In this document: piece after piece, positions 16,028 through 24,797 of the stretch
How the letters are laid out: the number at the start of each line of letters is the position of its first letter
How positions within the stretch are numbered: position 1 is the first letter of the stretch
Assembly: GCF_006442315.1 (NCBI RefSeq)
Contig: NZ_VFVY01000009.1
Coordinates: 124,001 to 188,000 of the forward strand
Direction: 5' to 3'
Origin: Mesorhizobium sp. B2-3-4
GTDB lineage: Bacteria > Pseudomonadota > Alphaproteobacteria > Rhizobiales > Rhizobiaceae
Length of the DNA: 64,000 nucleotides
Translations under genes and position numbers: made by a program
The notes under the pieces: model-generated
Told to the model about the DNA's origin: nothing
Seen by the model: the letters and a program-made list of their open reading frames with translations, nothing else
Database searches by the model: none

Positions 16028-17807
16028 TCCTGTCCCCTTTCGCCCTCGTCACCGGCATCGTCAGCACTCCGGTCGGGTTGGCGGGACGTCCCTTCGGCCC
16101 GCTGACCGGCAGGCTGATGGTCACCGTGGTGCCCTCGCCCGGCATGCTTTCGATCGACATGGTCCCTTCATGCAAGGCCACCAGCCCCTTCACCAGGGAA
16201 AGGCCAAGACCCGTCCCCTCGAAACGGCGGGTATAGTCGTTCTGGATCTGCATGAAGGGTTTGCCGAGATTGGCGAAATCCTCCTCGGCAATGCCGATCC
16301 CGGTGTCCCTGACCCAGAAATGCAGGCGTGAGCCGATCCGCTTGGCGCCGACGACGACATCGCCGCCGTCCGGCGTGAACTTTATGGCGTTGGAAACGAG
16401 GTTGATCAGCATCTGCTGCACGGCACGGCGATCGGCATTGATATCACCGGCGTCGGGCGCGATCTGCGTCTGGAGGTCGATGTCCTTGGCCTGCGCCTGC
16501 AGCCGCATCATCGACTGGCACATGTCCACGGCTTCGATGAATCGGAACGGCTCCGGCTCGGTCGCGTAGGCGCCCGATTCGATCCTCGACACGTCGAGTA
16601 TCGATGTGACCACCGCCAGCAGATGCTGGCCGGAATCCCGCACGAGCCCGACATATTCCTTCTGGCGCGGATCCTTGAAAGCACCGAACATCTCATGCAG
16701 CAGCATGTCGGAGAAGCCGATGATGGCATTCAACGGCGTGCGCAGTTCATGGCTTACCACAGCCAGGAAGCGGCCCTTGGCCACTTCGGCCGCGGCCGCG
16801 GTCTCATTGGCTTGCGCCAGTTCTTCGCGCAGCCGCGCCGTCTCGTCGTTCTGGCGCAGGACGAGGGTGAAGACGTCGCTCTGGTCCTCGCCACGCATCA
16901 GTTCCAGCGCGAATGGCTGGTAATTGTCGGCCACTAGGCCATGTCCATTCTGGGCACCGCTTTGGGGCAGCCTGATGCGCAGTTCGAGATGGCGCGACAG
17001 GGCGCCGTCACGCATGTCGGCCAGGGCGCTAAGATAGGAGACACGATCCGACAGGTGGACGCGGTCGAAAAGGCCGGTTCCCGACAGCAACTCGGGCGGC
17101 AATTTCAAAAGCGTACGCGCCTTGGCGGACGCATCCATGACTTCGCCATGGCGGGCGACCCGCAAGATCACCGCGTCGATGATGTCTTCCAACCGCTCGC
17201 CCGCATCGACCGTATCGGCGGCGCCGACGGTGCCGCGAAAGGCCGATATGCGCGGGATGAGGGTCAACGCCCAGGCCAGCGGCACCAGCCAATGCCAGGC
17301 GGCGATATGGGCGTCCGCGAAGGGAAGGAAGGCGGCAGACAGCGGTTGAAGAGCAATGGCGATGATGGCCGAGGCAGCGCCCCACAATGCCGCACGCCGC
17401 GAGGCGCCGATCCACCAGGCTTCGAACGGCAGCGCCAAGGCCAGCATGGCGACAGGAGAGCTCAAGCCGCCGGCGGCGCCGATGAGACCGCCAAGGGCAA
17501 GCGCGGCCATCGTCAGGGCGATCGGTCCCGCGACAGCCATCTTGCCGGTGGCGGCCACCAGCAAGGCGACGAACCAGCACAGACCGAAGGCCGCGAAAAT
17601 CGCGGCCATCGTCACGGCGGCACCCATGCCTGATGTCACCAGCGTCACTGCGGCACCCGCCGCGAAGAACGGGGCGGCCAGCATGACGCCGATGAAGCGG
17701 CGCTGGCGCTCACGGTCGCTCCGCTCGTGAACGCTGGGATGAACCATGCGTTCACAACCGGCCGCCATTGCGCCAGGCAATTCAGCGTATCTGGCCTCGA
17801 TCGGCAT
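16002..17807 (-). CDS. Multi-pass membrane sensor histidine kinase (DivJ/PleC-like)
   Basis: From the ATG at 17807 the protein has 601 residues. About six hydrophobic helices span residues 38-185. A PAS-like region follows at about 205-320, then a short coiled coil at about 320-345. The HisKA box FLAVVSHELRTP has its phospho-acceptor at His353. A HATPase_c domain follows with N, G1 (DTGIGI) and G2 (GTGLGLSLV) boxes. No receiver domain is present. The overall plan resembles the alphaproteobacterial cell-cycle kinases DivJ and PleC, but that assignment is only a similarity of layout. The longer frame to 17936 lacks a convincing start. A wall-binding protein gene overlaps its 3' end. Confidence 0.85.
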   Translation of the reverse strand: MPIEARYAELPGAMAAGCERMVHPSVHERSDRERQRRFIGVMLAAPFFAAGAAVTLVTSGMGAAVTMAAIFAAFGLCWFVALLVAATGKMAVAGPIALTMAALALGGLIGAAGGLSSPVAMLALALPFEAWWIGASRRAALWGAASAIIAIALQPLSAAFLPFADAHIAAWHWLVPLAWALTLIPRISAFRGTVGAADTVDAGERLEDIIDAVILRVARHGEVMDASAKARTLLKLPPELLSGTGLFDRVHLSDRVSYLSALADMRDGALSRHLELRIRLPQSGAQNGHGLVADNYQPFALELMRGEDQSDVFTLVLRQNDETARLREELAQANETAAAAEVAKGRFLAVVSHELRTPLNAIIGFSDMLLHEMFGAFKDPRQKEYVGLVRDSGQHLLAVVTSILDVSRIESGAYATEPEPFRFIEAVDMCQSMMRLQAQAKDIDLQTQIAPDAGDINADRRAVQQMLINLVSNAIKFTPDGGDVVVGAKRIGSRLHFWVRDTGIGIAEEDFANLGKPFMQIQNDYTRRFEGTGLGLSLVKGLVALHEGTMSIESMPGEGTTVTISLPVSGPKGRPANPTGVLTMPVTRAKGDRNGSLRKTA

Positions 17808-18280
17808 CAACTCAACGCACTCGCACTCGTCGTGAACAGCTCTGCTTTTGCAGATTGTCTTGGTTGGCTTTGAAAGTCGCATCCAGCGTTTAAGGAATGG
17901 ATAAGGCTGAGCCGACCAAAGCCGGCCGTGCGGCAAATATCGGGATGGCGGCAGCCGAAAACCCGGGCAAATGCCGCCATAGTAAACGGAGGGTTATCCG
18001 GGGAGGCCTGTCACCGGGCGGCCGGCCAGATCGCCGAAGTCACCCGATTCCCCCTGAAATATAATGAAATCAATTGGATAGATGGTTACCGGACGGTAAG
18101 GAAAATCGTCCCGATCTGAGACAAATCCGCGGCAAAACGCTTCGTTTCGAATTTGCCTAAAATTTGAGGAAAATTCTCGCCGATCGTGCAAGCCGTCCTT
18201 CGTGCCTGTGTGCCAACATCCTGCCCATAAAAGAGGTCATGCCATATGATGCATGATCCGGTCACGACGAGAGGCAAGGC
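17808..18280. other. Intergenic region between histidine kinase and DUF5330 genes
   Basis: This 473-nt stretch between divergent genes holds no frame with protein-like composition. It becomes relatively A/T-rich from about 18050 to 18180, as expected for promoters. No clear -35/-10 pair or operator could be fixed. Confidence 0.5.
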
Positions 18281-18628
18281 ATGTTCTTCCTGATAAGAAT
18301 GGCTTTCTGGTTTTCACTGGTGCTGCTGGCGCTGCCGTTGGGTGTCGGGTCCGATGAAACGGGCCAGGAAAGCGTCGGGCCGATCCAGGCCCTGTTCGCG
18401 GCGCGCGACGCCGTCGGCGACATCGCCGGGATCTGCGAGCGCAAGCCCGATGTCTGCGAGACGGGCAAGTCGGCGATGCACACCATCACCGCGCGCGCCA
18501 AGGAGACCGCCAAGATCGCGGCCGCCATGCTGGACGACAAGTCCGCGGGTCCCGATACCTCGACAATGACCGGCAGCGTGCCGGAAGTCGTCCTGCCCGA
18601 AACGGTCAACCTGCCGATAAAGAATTAA
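18281..18628 (+). CDS. DUF5330-family small exported protein
   Basis: The 115-residue protein has a hydrophobic N-terminal segment (about 1-22, MFFLIRMAFWFSLVLLALPL) acting as signal or anchor. It is followed by the DUF5330 pattern with two cysteines in GICERKPDVCETG and an amphipathic helix HTITARAKETAKIAAAML. GAGAGGCAAGGC just upstream supplies a ribosome-binding site. Function unknown. A strong hairpin terminator follows. Confidence 0.8.
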   Translation: MFFLIRMAFWFSLVLLALPLGVGSDETGQESVGPIQALFAARDAVGDIAGICERKPDVCETGKSAMHTITARAKETAKIAAAMLDDKSAGPDTSTMTGSVPEVVLPETVNLPIKN

Positions 18629-18644
18629 GCCGTCTCAAACGGCG

Positions 18645-18692
18645 CACCGCGGGCTGTCTGCCCTCTCGACGCCCGCGGTGTCCTTGTTTTTT
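18645..18692 (+). terminator. Intrinsic terminator after the DUF5330 gene
   Basis: CACCGCGGGC (18645-18654) and GCCCGCGGTG (18671-18680) form a perfect 10-bp GC-rich stem with a 16-nt loop, followed closely by TTGTTTTTT. This is a convincing rho-independent terminator. Confidence 0.8.
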
Positions 18693-18730
18693 CCGTGACG
18701 CGGCGCCGCCGCGTGACTATATCCGGGTTC

Positions 18731-19159
18731 ATGACGACCACGATCCAGACGATCCGCGACGACTTCTCATTCCTCGAGGAATGGGAGGACCGCTATCGCT
18801 ACGTCATCGAACTCGGCGAAGCGCTGCCGCTCTTTCCCGATGCGGAGCGCAACGCCGCCAACAAGGTGCCAGGTTGTGTAAGCCAGGTCTGGCTGACCAC
18901 CGAGCGGGGCTCGGGCGCCGACCCGGTCATCACCTTCACGGGCGATTCGGACGCCCACATCGTGCGTGGACTGGTCGCGATCATGCTGGCGCTGTTTTCC
19001 GGCAAGACGGCGAGCGAAATCCAGAAAACCGACGCCGAGGCGACGCTGAAGGCACTTGGCCTCGACGAGCACCTGTCACCGCAGCGCGCCAACGGCCTTC
19101 GCTCGATGGTCAAGCGCATCAAGCGCGATGCCGAGATGGCGCTCGCGCAGACCGCCTGA
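18731..19159 (+). CDS. sufE: SufE-family cysteine-desulfurase partner
   Basis: The 142-residue protein accepts persulfide sulfur from the SufS desulfurase for Fe-S cluster assembly. The acceptor cysteine lies in NKVPGCVSQVW, the family signature, near residue 51. The conserved ALFSGKTASEI follows in the second half. Length and start (ATG 18731) match other SufE proteins; an upstream TTG at 18695 would add residues with no family match. It stands alone here without other suf genes. Convergent with mucR across a shared terminator. Confidence 0.92.
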   Translation: MTTTIQTIRDDFSFLEEWEDRYRYVIELGEALPLFPDAERNAANKVPGCVSQVWLTTERGSGADPVITFTGDSDAHIVRGLVAIMLALFSGKTASEIQKTDAEATLKALGLDEHLSPQRANGLRSMVKRIKRDAEMALAQTA

Positions 19160-19195
19160 CGGGTTCTGCCGTCGGTCTTCCTGCCCCGCAAAATC

Positions 19196-19219
19196 AAACG
19201 GCGCCCGAAGGCGCCGTTT
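19196..19219. terminator. Bidirectional terminator between sufE and mucR
   Basis: AAACGGCGCC (19196-19205), tetraloop CGAA, and GGCGCCGTTT (19210-19219) form a perfect 10-bp stem. It ends in T/A runs on both strands, with TTTCTATTT on plus and TTTGATTTT on minus, so it can end both convergent transcripts. Confidence 0.85.
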
Positions 19220-19245
19220 CTATTTCAGTTCCTGACAAGGAGCGG

Positions 19246-19671
19246 TTAGCGAGCCTTGCGCTTGCGGCCAAGACCCATCTTCTTGGCAAGCTGCGAGCGG
19301 GCCGCCGCATAGTTCGGGGCAACCATCGGATAGCTCGGGTCCAGATTCCACTTTTCGCGATACTGATCGGGCGTCAGATCGTAGTGGGTCATCAGGTGCC
19401 GCTTGAGCGACTTGAACTTCTTGCCGTCCTCGAGACAGACGATGTAGTCGTCATGAACCGAGCGCTTCGGATTGACAGCCGGCTTCTGCTTGTCGGCAGG
19501 CGGCTGTTCGACGGTTCCGCCCACCCGCCCGAGAGCGGCATGCACGTCGGAAATCAGGTTCGGCAATTCGCCGACCGGCACGGGATTGTTGCTGACATAG
19601 GCAGCCACCACATCGGCGGTGAGCTCGATCAGCGCATCATTGTTTCTGGAAGGTGTTTCGACAATATCCAT
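19246..19671 (-). CDS. mucR: MucR/Ros zinc-finger transcriptional regulator
   Basis: The 141-residue regulator of the Ros/MucR family controls exopolysaccharide, motility and symbiosis or virulence genes in rhizobia and Brucella by binding AT-rich DNA with T-A steps. The N-terminal half mediates oligomerisation. The zinc finger lies in [22 protein letters not shown], with Cys, Asp and two His in Ros-type order, followed by [10 protein letters not shown]. The basic tail [12 protein letters not shown] is typical. It is transcribed toward sufE, and a long AT-rich leader precedes it, consistent with the autoregulation known for the family. Confidence 0.95.
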   Translation of the reverse strand: MDIVETPSRNNDALIELTADVVAAYVSNNPVPVGELPNLISDVHAALGRVGGTVEQPPADKQKPAVNPKRSVHDDYIVCLEDGKKFKSLKRHLMTHYDLTPDQYREKWNLDPSYPMVAPNYAAARSQLAKKMGLGRKRKAR

Positions 19672-20060
19672 GGTGTTCAGGCCCCAACAAGAGTTACGTC
19701 GGTCTGTGCCCTTTTTTACTGGCAGGGCATTGCACGAATTTTGTGCAGATAGAGCTTCTGCGATTCGTGTCGCGGGACATCAATGCGACCACACGTCAAG
19801 TAAGTCAATTCGTTCTGTGCATTATATTTGGGAATGTTGATCAACTATTCCGGGATCAGCTTCAATCTTTCGTGCACCATGTAATTTTTCGATATTTCGT
19901 TCCCCAAACGGACACGAGCTGACGTTAGGTCAGCCAACCGTTACATTCGCGATAACTCACAAAATAAGTTGTAGTGCTCCGGTTTGCTTGGTGACCGCGC
20001 CGACAAGCTTGGTTGTTTTCACCTGCCGACAAAACCGCAGGTTGCTGGCCTATGTCGCGG
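19672..20060. other. AT-rich intergenic leader of mucR
   Basis: This stretch between the minus-strand mucR and SH3-protein genes is clearly richer in A/T than its surroundings, with runs such as TTTTTTACT and GTAATTTTTCGATATTTCG. It contains GCTGAC-N5-GTCAGC at 19918-19934, a 6-bp inverted repeat without a T-run. No protein-like frame is seen. It likely holds the mucR promoter and MucR binding sites. Confidence 0.5.
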
Positions 20061-20429
20061 TCAGAGCGGCGTGATGTATCTGCCGTAGGCCCATCCGGTG
20101 ACGAACACGCCGTTCTTGGCGGGGTCATGCCAGACTTCGCACCAGCGGTAACGAACCGTCTGCCGCTGTTTCCATGCCGGTTGGCCGGCAATATCGTGCA
20201 AATTTACGCCATCCGTGCATCGTCCGGTCATCTGCAGAACGGTCCCGTTCGGGTATGCGGCCTGCTTCTGGGACGTGCCCGAAGGATATTTGCGCACATT
20301 GAGCGTGTCGCCGAACGGCACATTGGCCACTTGCCAAGCCGCGAATACGGTCGCATGAGACTGGCCGGCAAAGACCAGAGTTAGTGAAGCAACGGCGAAG
20401 GCCGCAGCAATACGAGACCGAATAGTCAT
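20061..20429 (-). CDS. Secreted SH3-like domain protein
   Basis: The 122-residue protein has a signal peptide cleaved after about residue 26 (AGQSHA-TV). A bacterial SH3-like domain follows, with the FGDTLNVRKYPSG opening typical of YgiM/SH3_3 repeats. Two cysteines (GRCTDG and RWCEVWH) could form a disulphide, and VTGWAYGRYITPL closes the fold. It probably acts in the periplasm, perhaps binding peptidoglycan. GGAGGAGAGAAG lies just before the ATG. Confidence 0.8.
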   Translation of the reverse strand: MTIRSRIAAAFAVASLTLVFAGQSHATVFAAWQVANVPFGDTLNVRKYPSGTSQKQAAYPNGTVLQMTGRCTDGVNLHDIAGQPAWKQRQTVRYRWCEVWHDPAKNGVFVTGWAYGRYITPL

Positions 20430-20542
20430 CTTCTCTCCTCCCGGCCATCTGACAGGCCGACACCACTTCTACGCCCCAGCTCTTGAACCCGCCCTGATCG
20501 GCGTGTTCATTCGTCGTTCAAGATATTTCAGAGCGAGACGCA

Positions 20543-22642
20543 ATGACCAGGACTTCCCGATTTCCAACCGTCAGCCCTCCCGCACCCGAGAAAAGGCCGG
20601 TCTCGGACACCCATCACGGCATCACGCGAACCGACGAGTACGCTTGGCTGCGGGCGGACAATTGGCAGGAGATGTTCCGGGACCCGTCCCTGCTCGATCC
20701 TGGGATCCGTGCCGAACTCGAAGCCGAGAATGCCTACCAGTCGAAGTTAATGGCCGACACGACGGACCTGCGAAAGCAGCTTTTCGCGGAGATGAAGGGC
20801 CGTATCAAGGAGGACGATTCTTCCGTGCCCATGAAAGACGGGCCTTATGCCTATGGATCTTCCTTCAAGCTCGGCGGCGAGCAACCGCGCTACTTTCGCA
20901 TGCCACGCGATGGCGGGCCTCAGCAGATCCTGCTCGACGGCGACGCCGAGGCCGAAGGCAAGGCCTATTTCCGGCTCGGCGGTGTCGATCATTCGGCCGA
21001 TCATGGCAAGCTCCTGTGGGCCTTCGACGACAAGGGTTCCGAGTTCTACACGCTGCGTGTGCGTGACCTTGCCGACGGCAAGGACCTGGCGGACCAAATA
21101 GGAGCCACCGGCGGATCCGGCGTGTGGGACGCGGGCAATGACGGGTTCTTCTACACGCGTCTCGACCCCAACCACCGGCCTTCGAAGGTCTTATTCCACG
21201 CACTGGGGCAAGACCCCGAGAAGGACCGCCTGATCTATGAGGAGACCGACCCCGGCTTCTTCATGAACGTCGATGGCACCCGCAACAATCAATGGATCAT
21301 GATCGGCATCAACGATCACGAGACCTCGGAATACCGGTTGCTGAGCGCCAGCGATCCGTTTGCCCAACCGAAGCTGGTGGCGGCGCGCGAAACCGGCCTT
21401 CAATATGAACTGGAGGAAGGCGGCGACGTCTTCTTCGTCCTGACCAATGCGGACGGCGCCAAGGACTTCAAGATCATGACGGCCCCGGCCAGCGATCCGA
21501 TCCGCGCCAACTGGCGGGAACTGGTGGCGCATGAGCCGGGCCGGCTGATCCTGTCGGTGATCGGCTTCAAGGACCACATGGTGCGGCTCGAGCGCAAGGA
21601 AGGCCTGCCGCGCATCGTCGTGCACGAGCGCGCCAGCGGCGAAGAGCATCTGATTTCCTTCGACGAGGAGGCGTTTTCGCTCGGCCTCTCCGGGTCGTAT
21701 GAATACGACACCGAGATGATGCGCTTTTCCTACTCGTCGATGACGACGCCGTCGCAAGTGTTCGACTACAACATGCGCAGCCGCGAGCGTGTGCTGCTCA
21801 AGATGCAGGAAGTGCCGTCCGGCCATGACCCTCATCACTACGTCACCAGGCGGCTGATGGCGCCCGCGGCCGATGGCGAACTGGTGCCGATCTCGCTTCT
21901 GCATCACCGCGACATGCCGCTGGACGGATCGGCGCCTTGCCTGCTCTACGGGTATGGTTCCTACGGCATCACGGTGCCGGCCGCATTCAACACCAACTGG
22001 TTCTCGCTGGTCGACCGCGGCCTGGTCTTTGCCATCGCCCATGTCCGCGGCGGCAAGGACAAGGGCTATGGCTGGTATGACGACGGCAAGCGGGCGCAGA
22101 AGATGAACACCTTCACCGATTTTATCGCCTGCGCGCGCCACCTCGTTGCCGAACGCTATACCGAGCATGACCGGATCGTCGCACAGGGCGGCTCGGCCGG
22201 CGGCATGCTGATGGGGGCCATCGCCAATATGGCGCCGGATTGTTTCGGCGGCATCGTGGCCGAGGTTCCGTTCGTCGATGTGCTGACCACCATGCTCGAC
22301 GCGACGCTGCCGCTGACCCCGCCGGAATGGCCCGAATGGGGCAATCCGATCGCGTCGGCCGACGACTACCGGACGATCGCTGTCTATTCGCCCTACGACA
22401 ATGTCGCCGCGCTCGACTATCCGCCGATCCTTGCGCTTGCCGGCCTCACCGATCCGCGCGTCACCTATTGGGAGCCGGCCAAATGGGTGGCGCGGCTGCG
22501 CGACCGCAAGAGGGGCGACAATCCGGTGCTGTTCAAGATCAATATGGATTCCGGCCATGCCGGCGCGTCCGGACGGTTTTCACGCCTGGAGGAGATCGCC
22601 TATACCTATGCCTTCGCGCTCAAGGTTACGGGCAAGGCATAA
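20543..22642 (+). CDS. ptrB: Oligopeptidase B (S9A family serine peptidase)
   Basis: The 699-residue cytoplasmic peptidase has an N-terminal beta-propeller (about 70-410) that gates access and a C-terminal alpha/beta-hydrolase domain. The catalytic Ser is in QGGSAGGMLMG near residue 550, the Asp in AGLTDPRVTYWEPAK, and the His in MDSGHAGASGRF near the C-terminus. GHAGASGR and YWEPAKW identify oligopeptidase B, which cleaves short peptides after Arg or Lys, rather than prolyl endopeptidase. The next gene, a LysE-type exporter, starts 21 nt downstream and may be co-transcribed. Confidence 0.92.
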   Translation: MTRTSRFPTVSPPAPEKRPVSDTHHGITRTDEYAWLRADNWQEMFRDPSLLDPGIRAELEAENAYQSKLMADTTDLRKQLFAEMKGRIKEDDSSVPMKDGPYAYGSSFKLGGEQPRYFRMPRDGGPQQILLDGDAEAEGKAYFRLGGVDHSADHGKLLWAFDDKGSEFYTLRVRDLADGKDLADQIGATGGSGVWDAGNDGFFYTRLDPNHRPSKVLFHALGQDPEKDRLIYEETDPGFFMNVDGTRNNQWIMIGINDHETSEYRLLSASDPFAQPKLVAARETGLQYELEEGGDVFFVLTNADGAKDFKIMTAPASDPIRANWRELVAHEPGRLILSVIGFKDHMVRLERKEGLPRIVVHERASGEEHLISFDEEAFSLGLSGSYEYDTEMMRFSYSSMTTPSQVFDYNMRSRERVLLKMQEVPSGHDPHHYVTRRLMAPAADGELVPISLLHHRDMPLDGSAPCLLYGYGSYGITVPAAFNTNWFSLVDRGLVFAIAHVRGGKDKGYGWYDDGKRAQKMNTFTDFIACARHLVAERYTEHDRIVAQGGSAGGMLMGAIANMAPDCFGGIVAEVPFVDVLTTMLDATLPLTPPEWPEWGNPIASADDYRTIAVYSPYDNVAALDYPPILALAGLTDPRVTYWEPAKWVARLRDRKRGDNPVLFKINMDSGHAGASGRFSRLEEIAYTYAFALKVTGKA

Positions 22643-22663
22643 GCACGGGGAGGAAAAGCCGCG

Positions 22664-23290
22664 ATGATCGATCCGTCCACACTGATAGCCTACATCGCTG
22701 TCGTCTTCGGCTTTGTCTTCATTCCAGGCCCGGCCACGCTGCTGACGATTGCCCGCGCCACGAGTTCGGGAACCAGGGTCGGGATCGCCACCGGCGCGGG
22801 GATTGCGGCCGGCGACGTGTTCCACACCGTGATGGCGATGATCGGCATCTCGGCGATCATCGCCACGTCGGCAACGCTGTTCAGCATCGTGAAGTATATC
22901 GGCGCGGCCTATCTCCTTTATCTCGGCATTCGCGCCATCATCGAGAAAGCGCCGACCGATCCCACCGCCGGCGCGCTTGCCATCTCCGCCGGCAAGGCGT
23001 TCCGGCAGGCTGTGCTGACCGAGGTGCTCAACCCCAAGACCGCGCTTTTCTTCCTCGCCTTCCTGCCTCAGTTCGTGCGGCCCGAAAGCGGATCGGCGAT
23101 GGTTCAGCTGGCCGTATTGGGGATCATCTTCGTCCTGCTGGGCCTGTTCAGCACGGTTGTCTTTGCGGTGAGCGCAGGTCGGCTCGGCGCCCTGCTGCGG
23201 CGAAATCCCAAAGTGTTGAAATGGCAGGGCAAGGTCGTCGGCGGCATCTACTGCGCGCTGGGTGTCCGCCTGGCTCTTCAGCAACGCTGA
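22664..23290 (+). CDS. LysE/RhtB-family amino-acid exporter
   Basis: The 208-residue inner-membrane protein has five to six hydrophobic helices and the family's GPATLLTIARATSSGTRVGIATGAGIAAGD pattern near the N-terminus (quoted in parts: GPATLL, GIATGAGIAAGD). It also has LLYLGI and the central TEVLNPKTALFFLAFLPQF block. Members export basic or hydrophobic amino acids and homoserine lactones. Location 21 nt after ptrB suggests co-expression, which would fit export of amino acids released by peptide breakdown. Substrate unknown. Confidence 0.88.
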   Translation: MIDPSTLIAYIAVVFGFVFIPGPATLLTIARATSSGTRVGIATGAGIAAGDVFHTVMAMIGISAIIATSATLFSIVKYIGAAYLLYLGIRAIIEKAPTDPTAGALAISAGKAFRQAVLTEVLNPKTALFFLAFLPQFVRPESGSAMVQLAVLGIIFVLLGLFSTVVFAVSAGRLGALLRRNPKVLKWQGKVVGGIYCALGVRLALQQR

Positions 23291-23439
23291 TACGGGCGGC
23301 GGCCGCGCGCCAGCCGTCGCGACGATCATGACCTTTTGAATTGTGCATTGCGGATTTCCGCTCGCATTTGCGGCGGTCGCGCGCTACCCAAAGCCGATTT
23401 TCCCGGGCAACGAAGCCCACACGCGCACAAGGGTCCATC

Positions 23440-23829
23440 ATGCTGCTCGTCGACGTCTATCTCGACAAATCGCCAATCCAGGGCATTGGTGTGTTTGCCA
23501 AGAACCATATTGCCAAGGGCACGCTGGTCTGGAAGCTCGACCCCCGCTTCGACAGGATCATCGACGTCGAGACCTATGAGGGCGAGACCGGGCCGGTGAA
23601 GAACTATCTCGACCGTTATTCCTACCCCGACCGGCGCGATCCTGCCTATATCGTCTTCGAAGCCGACGATGCGCGCTACATGAACCATGACGACGAGCCG
23701 AATTGCGATGTGTCGTCGCCCGAGGAAACCTACGCCATGCGCGACATCGCGCCGGGCGAAGAGATGACCTGCAACTACAATCACTTCTTCGAAACAGGCT
23801 TCGATTTCCTAGGAGACCGCCACCTCTGA
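23440..23829 (+). CDS. Stand-alone SET-domain protein
   Basis: The 129-residue protein is essentially a SET domain. It has GIGVFAKNHIAKGTLVW at the N-terminus, the knot-forming YMNHDDEPNC near residue 85, and MRDIAPGEEMTCNYNHFF near the end. SET domains transfer methyl groups from S-adenosylmethionine to lysine side chains. The ATG at 23440 is chosen because upstream codons lack similarity. No post-SET cysteines are visible, as in most bacterial members. The protein target is unknown. Confidence 0.82.
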   Translation: MLLVDVYLDKSPIQGIGVFAKNHIAKGTLVWKLDPRFDRIIDVETYEGETGPVKNYLDRYSYPDRRDPAYIVFEADDARYMNHDDEPNCDVSSPEETYAMRDIAPGEEMTCNYNHFFETGFDFLGDRHL

Positions 23830-23837
23830 CCTGACAG

Positions 23838-24788
23838 TTAGTTCGTGCTTTTCTGGCGCGCCGGATAGCCATTGGGATGCGGCGGCACCGCCTTGAGATA
23901 GGCGGCAATCGCCGCACGGTCATCCGCCGTCAGCTCGGCCATATTGCGCTGTACGTCGACCATGGCGCCGCCGACGGAATCGAAATCGGGCGTGAAGCCT
24001 GTCTCGAGGTAGTTGGCGATATCGGAGGCGGACCAGGAGCCGATACCCCCCTCGCCCGAAGTGATGTTCGGCACCACGCCGGAGCCCTCTGCCGCGACCG
24101 CTCCGGCCAACCATTCGCCCTTCTTGGTCCCGCCCGCGAAATCCCTCGATGTGTGGCATTCGCCGCAATGGCCCGGCCCCTCGACCAGATAGCGTCCCGC
24201 CATTACAAGGTCGGGCGTGCCGTCGGCCAAGGCAATGACGGGCTGATCACTGAGATAGAGGCGCTTCCACAGGCCTATGCCACGCCGGATGTTGAACGGG
24301 AACGCCAGCGAATTGGCCGGCGGCTTGCCGGCGACGGCGGGCAGCGTCTTCAGGAAGGCATAGAGGTCGGCGATATCGGACGGTTTCATGCGCGCGTAGG
24401 ACGCGTAGGGAAACGCCGGGTAGAAATGACGCCCCGAGGGCGAGACACCCTTCAGCATGGCGTTGGCGAGGTCCTCGACCGACCATGCGCCGATGCCGTC
24501 CTTGGGGTCTTGCGAAATGTTGGGTGGAACGAAGGTGCCGAACGGCGTCTTGAGTTCGAGGCCGCCCACGAGTTGAAGCCGCGCATCGCCCTGAGACCCG
24601 GGCTTGGCATGGCAGGAGGTGCAGCCTCCGGCATAGAAAATGCGCTTGCCCTTGGCGGCATCGCCCGGCCCGAGTTGCGCCAGGACCGCCGCATCGAGCC
24701 TGACCGGTGCCGACAGCAGCCAGCCGGCGGCCGCGCCGGCGACGCCCAGAACGAGGGCAGCGCCGACGAACTTCTTCAGCCAGGCCAT
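23838..24788 (-). CDS. Membrane-anchored di-haem cytochrome c
   Basis: The 316-residue protein has an N-terminal helix (about 7-26), probably an uncleaved anchor, and two cytochrome c domains. Haem motifs are CTSCH at 56-60 and CGECH at 208-212. Axial methionines are likely in the SYARMKPSDIA and VDVQRNMAEL regions. The layout resembles di-haem subunits that pass electrons from periplasmic dehydrogenases or c-type carriers to terminal oxidases. It lies 9 nt after the cytochrome c' gene on the same strand, so the two probably work as one electron-transfer unit. Confidence 0.88.
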   Translation of the reverse strand: MAWLKKFVGAALVLGVAGAAAGWLLSAPVRLDAAVLAQLGPGDAAKGKRIFYAGGCTSCHAKPGSQGDARLQLVGGLELKTPFGTFVPPNISQDPKDGIGAWSVEDLANAMLKGVSPSGRHFYPAFPYASYARMKPSDIADLYAFLKTLPAVAGKPPANSLAFPFNIRRGIGLWKRLYLSDQPVIALADGTPDLVMAGRYLVEGPGHCGECHTSRDFAGGTKKGEWLAGAVAAEGSGVVPNITSGEGGIGSWSASDIANYLETGFTPDFDSVGGAMVDVQRNMAELTADDRAAIAAYLKAVPPHPNGYPARQKSTN

Positions 24789-24797
24789 GGCTGGCGA

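Noticed and set aside
19918..19934. Terminator GCTGAC-N5-GTCAGC downstream of the SH3 protein gene
   Set aside because: The stem is only 6 bp and no T-run follows on the minus strand.
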